DNA of 6,314 nt from Pseudomonadota bacterium (GTDB taxonomy: Bacteria; Pseudomonadota; Alphaproteobacteria; Rhizobiales; Hyphomicrobiaceae), in the NCBI GenBank assembly GCA_023392135.1, contig JAEVZQ010000476.1:1-6314 (forward strand), given 5' to 3'. Made by a program: the position numbers and the translations under genes. Below the pieces are notes generated by a model, which was given only the letters and a program-made list of their open reading frames with translations, was not told the origin of the DNA and did not search any database. Every line of letters begins with the position of its first letter. Position 1 is the stretch's first letter. This document shows, piece after piece, positions 5,227-6,314 of the stretch.

Positions 5227-5865
5227 TCATGCGCCGCTGATCTTGTTCCCTTTTGGAAGAACTGCTGTTCGCGGACGCATGGTCCAGTCCAACGCCTGCT
5301 CGAGCCGGTCATCACCCCAGAACAGCTCGCCGGTCGGCGTTATAAAGCTCGGAGCACCGAAGATGCCGCGCGATGCCGCCTCAGCAGTCTGATCCCTGAG
5401 CCGCTGCTTGATGGCGGGCGCCTCGGCTCGATCCAGCAATACAGCAGCATCAAGATCCAGCGCTGTTAGGATCATTGAGATTACCCTGACATCGGAAATA
5501 TCCTCACCACACCCGAACTGGGCCTCGAAAATCTTGCGCGTGAATGGCTCGATCCAACCCTCGTCAACGCCGATCAGCGCCAGCCGGGCAGCCTTCAGGC
5601 CATTCGCGGGAAACGTCGGCGGCATGACGAACGGCAGCCCGCGGCCAGCCGCCAGCCGCTGCATGTCGCGGATCATGTAGCGGCCTTTGGCCGGGTAGAG
5701 ATTGAACGGGGACGTCTCCCAGCCCTGCGCCTTGAAGATCGGCCCAAGCAGGAACGGCCGCCAGACAACCTCGACGCCCGTCACCCGCGCCATCTCGGAA
5801 ATGCGCATGGCGGACAGATAGGAGTAGTTGGAGGCGAACTCGTACCAGAATTCCAGGCGCGGCAT
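5227..5865 (-). CDS. 2-hydroxychromene-2-carboxylate isomerase-like protein (DsbA fold, GST kappa type)
   Basis: This 212-residue protein belongs to the DsbA-like thioredoxin-fold group that holds HCCA isomerase (NahD) and kappa-class glutathione transferases. Evidence is the N-terminal strand and loop FWYEFASNYSYLS (6-18), with Ser12 in the place of the glutathione-activating serine; WRPFLLGPIF (35-44); the cis-Pro signature GAPSF (170-174, Pro172); and WGDDRLE (183-189). The family isomerises 2-hydroxychromene-2-carboxylate with glutathione in naphthalene breakdown. No other aromatic-degradation gene is visible, so the true substrate is unknown and the name should be read as family-level. 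It is expected in the cytoplasm. ATG 5865 is preceded by AGAGG on the complement (about 5872-5876), six bases away, and gives the normal family length. It is transcribed away from argG, with the small exported protein downstream. Confidence 0.9.
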   Translation of the reverse strand: MPRLEFWYEFASNYSYLSAMRISEMARVTGVEVVWRPFLLGPIFKAQGWETSPFNLYPAKGRYMIRDMQRLAAGRGLPFVMPPTFPANGLKAARLALIGVDEGWIEPFTRKIFEAQFGCGEDISDVRVISMILTALDLDAAVLLDRAEAPAIKQRLRDQTAEAASRGIFGAPSFITPTGELFWGDDRLEQALDWTMRPRTAVLPKGNKISGA

Positions 5866-5891
5866 AGGAAACCTCTTTCGAAGCCCGTGTC

Positions 5892-5901
5892 GCTCGCGAG
5901 C
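5892..5901. promoter_or_regulatory. Perfect 10-bp palindrome in the divergent intergenic region
   Basis: GCTCGCGAGC lies 27 bases upstream of the isomerase-like start, between it and the argG promoter region. It could be half of an operator acting on the minus-strand gene. In GC-rich DNA a palindrome of this size may also be chance. Confidence 0.2.
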
Positions 5902-5958
5902 TTACCACTGCCGATCAGCCCTGAGACAACGGTGCGAGCCCAACCACTCAGGCGCCCC

Positions 5959-5988
5959 TTGGCCATCGGCCGAACCCCAGCCTATAGT
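5959..5988 (+). promoter_or_regulatory. Probable sigma-70 promoter of argG
   Basis: TTGGCC (5959-5964, within CCCTTGGCC) and TATAGT (5983-5988) are separated by 18 bases. The expected start of transcription near 5995 would give a leader of roughly 28 bases before ATG 6023. The -10 element is strong for this GC-rich region. No arginine operator or attenuator is recognised. Confidence 0.5.
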
Positions 5989-6022
5989 GCGCGCGAATTT
6001 CAGCACATGAGCAGGACTTACG

Positions 6023-6314
6023 ATGGCTGCGAAGACCGGCGACAAGGTCAACAAGGTGGTGCTCGCCTATTCGGGTGGGCTCGATACGTCGATCATTCTC
6101 AAGTGGTTGCAGGAGACCTACGGCTGCGAGGTGGTGACGTTCACCGCCGACCTCGGCCAGGGCGAGGAGCTGGAGCCGGCGCGCAAGAAAGCCGAGCTGC
6201 TGGGGATCAAGCCCGAACACATTTTCATCGAGGATCTGCGCGAGGAATTCGTCCGCGATTACGTGTTCCCGATGTTCCGCGCCAACGCGCAATATGAAGG
6301 GCTGTATCTCCTCG
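6023..6314 (+). CDS. argG: Argininosuccinate synthase, 3' partial
   Basis: ArgG joins citrulline and aspartate using ATP to make argininosuccinate, the penultimate step of arginine synthesis, in the cytoplasm. The first 97 codons are present. They contain the N-type ATP-pyrophosphatase P-loop AYSGGLDTS (15-23), [10 protein letters not shown] (41-50), which helps bind ATP and citrulline, and the start of the QYEGLYLL motif at the window edge. About three quarters of the usual 400-residue protein lies beyond the window. ATG 6023 is preceded by AGGA (6013-6016) six bases away and gives the normal N terminus. The gene is divergent from the HCCA-isomerase-like gene and appears to have its own promoter at 5959-5988. 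Confidence 0.97.
   Translation, partial: MAAKTGDKVNKVVLAYSGGLDTSIILKWLQETYGCEVVTFTADLGQGEELEPARKKAELLGIKPEHIFIEDLREEFVRDYVFPMFRANAQYEGLYLL

Noticed and set aside
4452..5240. 262-codon open frame on the + strand
   Set aside because: It overlaps the Pro-rich gene in another phase and runs antisense through the signal-peptide protein. It has Arg/Pro/Ser-rich content typical of shadow frames in GC-rich DNA and no good ribosome binding site.
5564..5966. Alternative minus-strand frames overlapping the HCCA-isomerase-like gene
   Set aside because: They are out-of-phase shadows. The frame at 5227-5865 carries all the family motifs and the ribosome binding site.

Overview
The window looks like chromosome from a GC-rich alphaproteobacterium, most likely of the order Rhizobiales (Mesorhizobium/Phyllobacteriaceae type). 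The evidence is the high GC of the core genes (67% in one sampled 60-base stretch), the style of RlmN, and a gene set (SGNH arylesterase, rlmN, small four-helix membrane proteins, HCCA-isomerase-like protein, argG) that I associate with rhizobial genomes. The order is inferred from protein style; no search was run.

Layout. The + strand opens with the C-terminal two thirds of an SGNH-type arylesterase/thioesterase (1-465). A 105-base gap follows, holding a possible TTG-initiated leader peptide and a small hairpin. Next is rlmN (571-1773), the radical-SAM methyltransferase of 23S rRNA A2503 and tRNA A37. After it comes a foreign-looking islet (about 1778-3245). Then, still on +, come two related small membrane proteins (3247-3675 and 3717-4175) and an unrecognised Pro-rich protein (4234-4896). 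A hairpin at 4897-4918 marks the convergence with two minus-strand genes: a small exported four-cysteine protein (4933-5181) and a DsbA-fold HCCA-isomerase-like protein (5227-5865). Divergent from these, argG starts at 6023 and runs off the window.

The main point of interest is the islet. A perfect 29-bp sequence that includes the first nine codons of the first membrane-protein gene occurs twice, at 1778-1806 just after rlmN and at 3246-3274 at the intact gene. The 1.44 kb between the copies carries a clear Panacea-domain (DUF4065, SocA/GepA-like) antitoxin gene, followed 12 bases later by a 237-codon gene of unknown family. This gene order matches SocA-SocB of Caulobacter. The islet is more AT-rich than its surroundings, most strongly in the antitoxin gene. 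The simplest reading is a compact toxin-antitoxin or defence cassette that inserted between rlmN and its former neighbour. The insertion would have left a relic gene start on the left and an intact gene with a new ribosome binding site on the right. No recombinase is encoded inside the islet, so how it moved is unknown.

The other genes are housekeeping (RlmN in translation accuracy, ArgG in arginine synthesis) or envelope-related proteins of unknown role. Apart from the likely + strand run after rlmN and the minus-strand pair, they show no obvious shared pathway.
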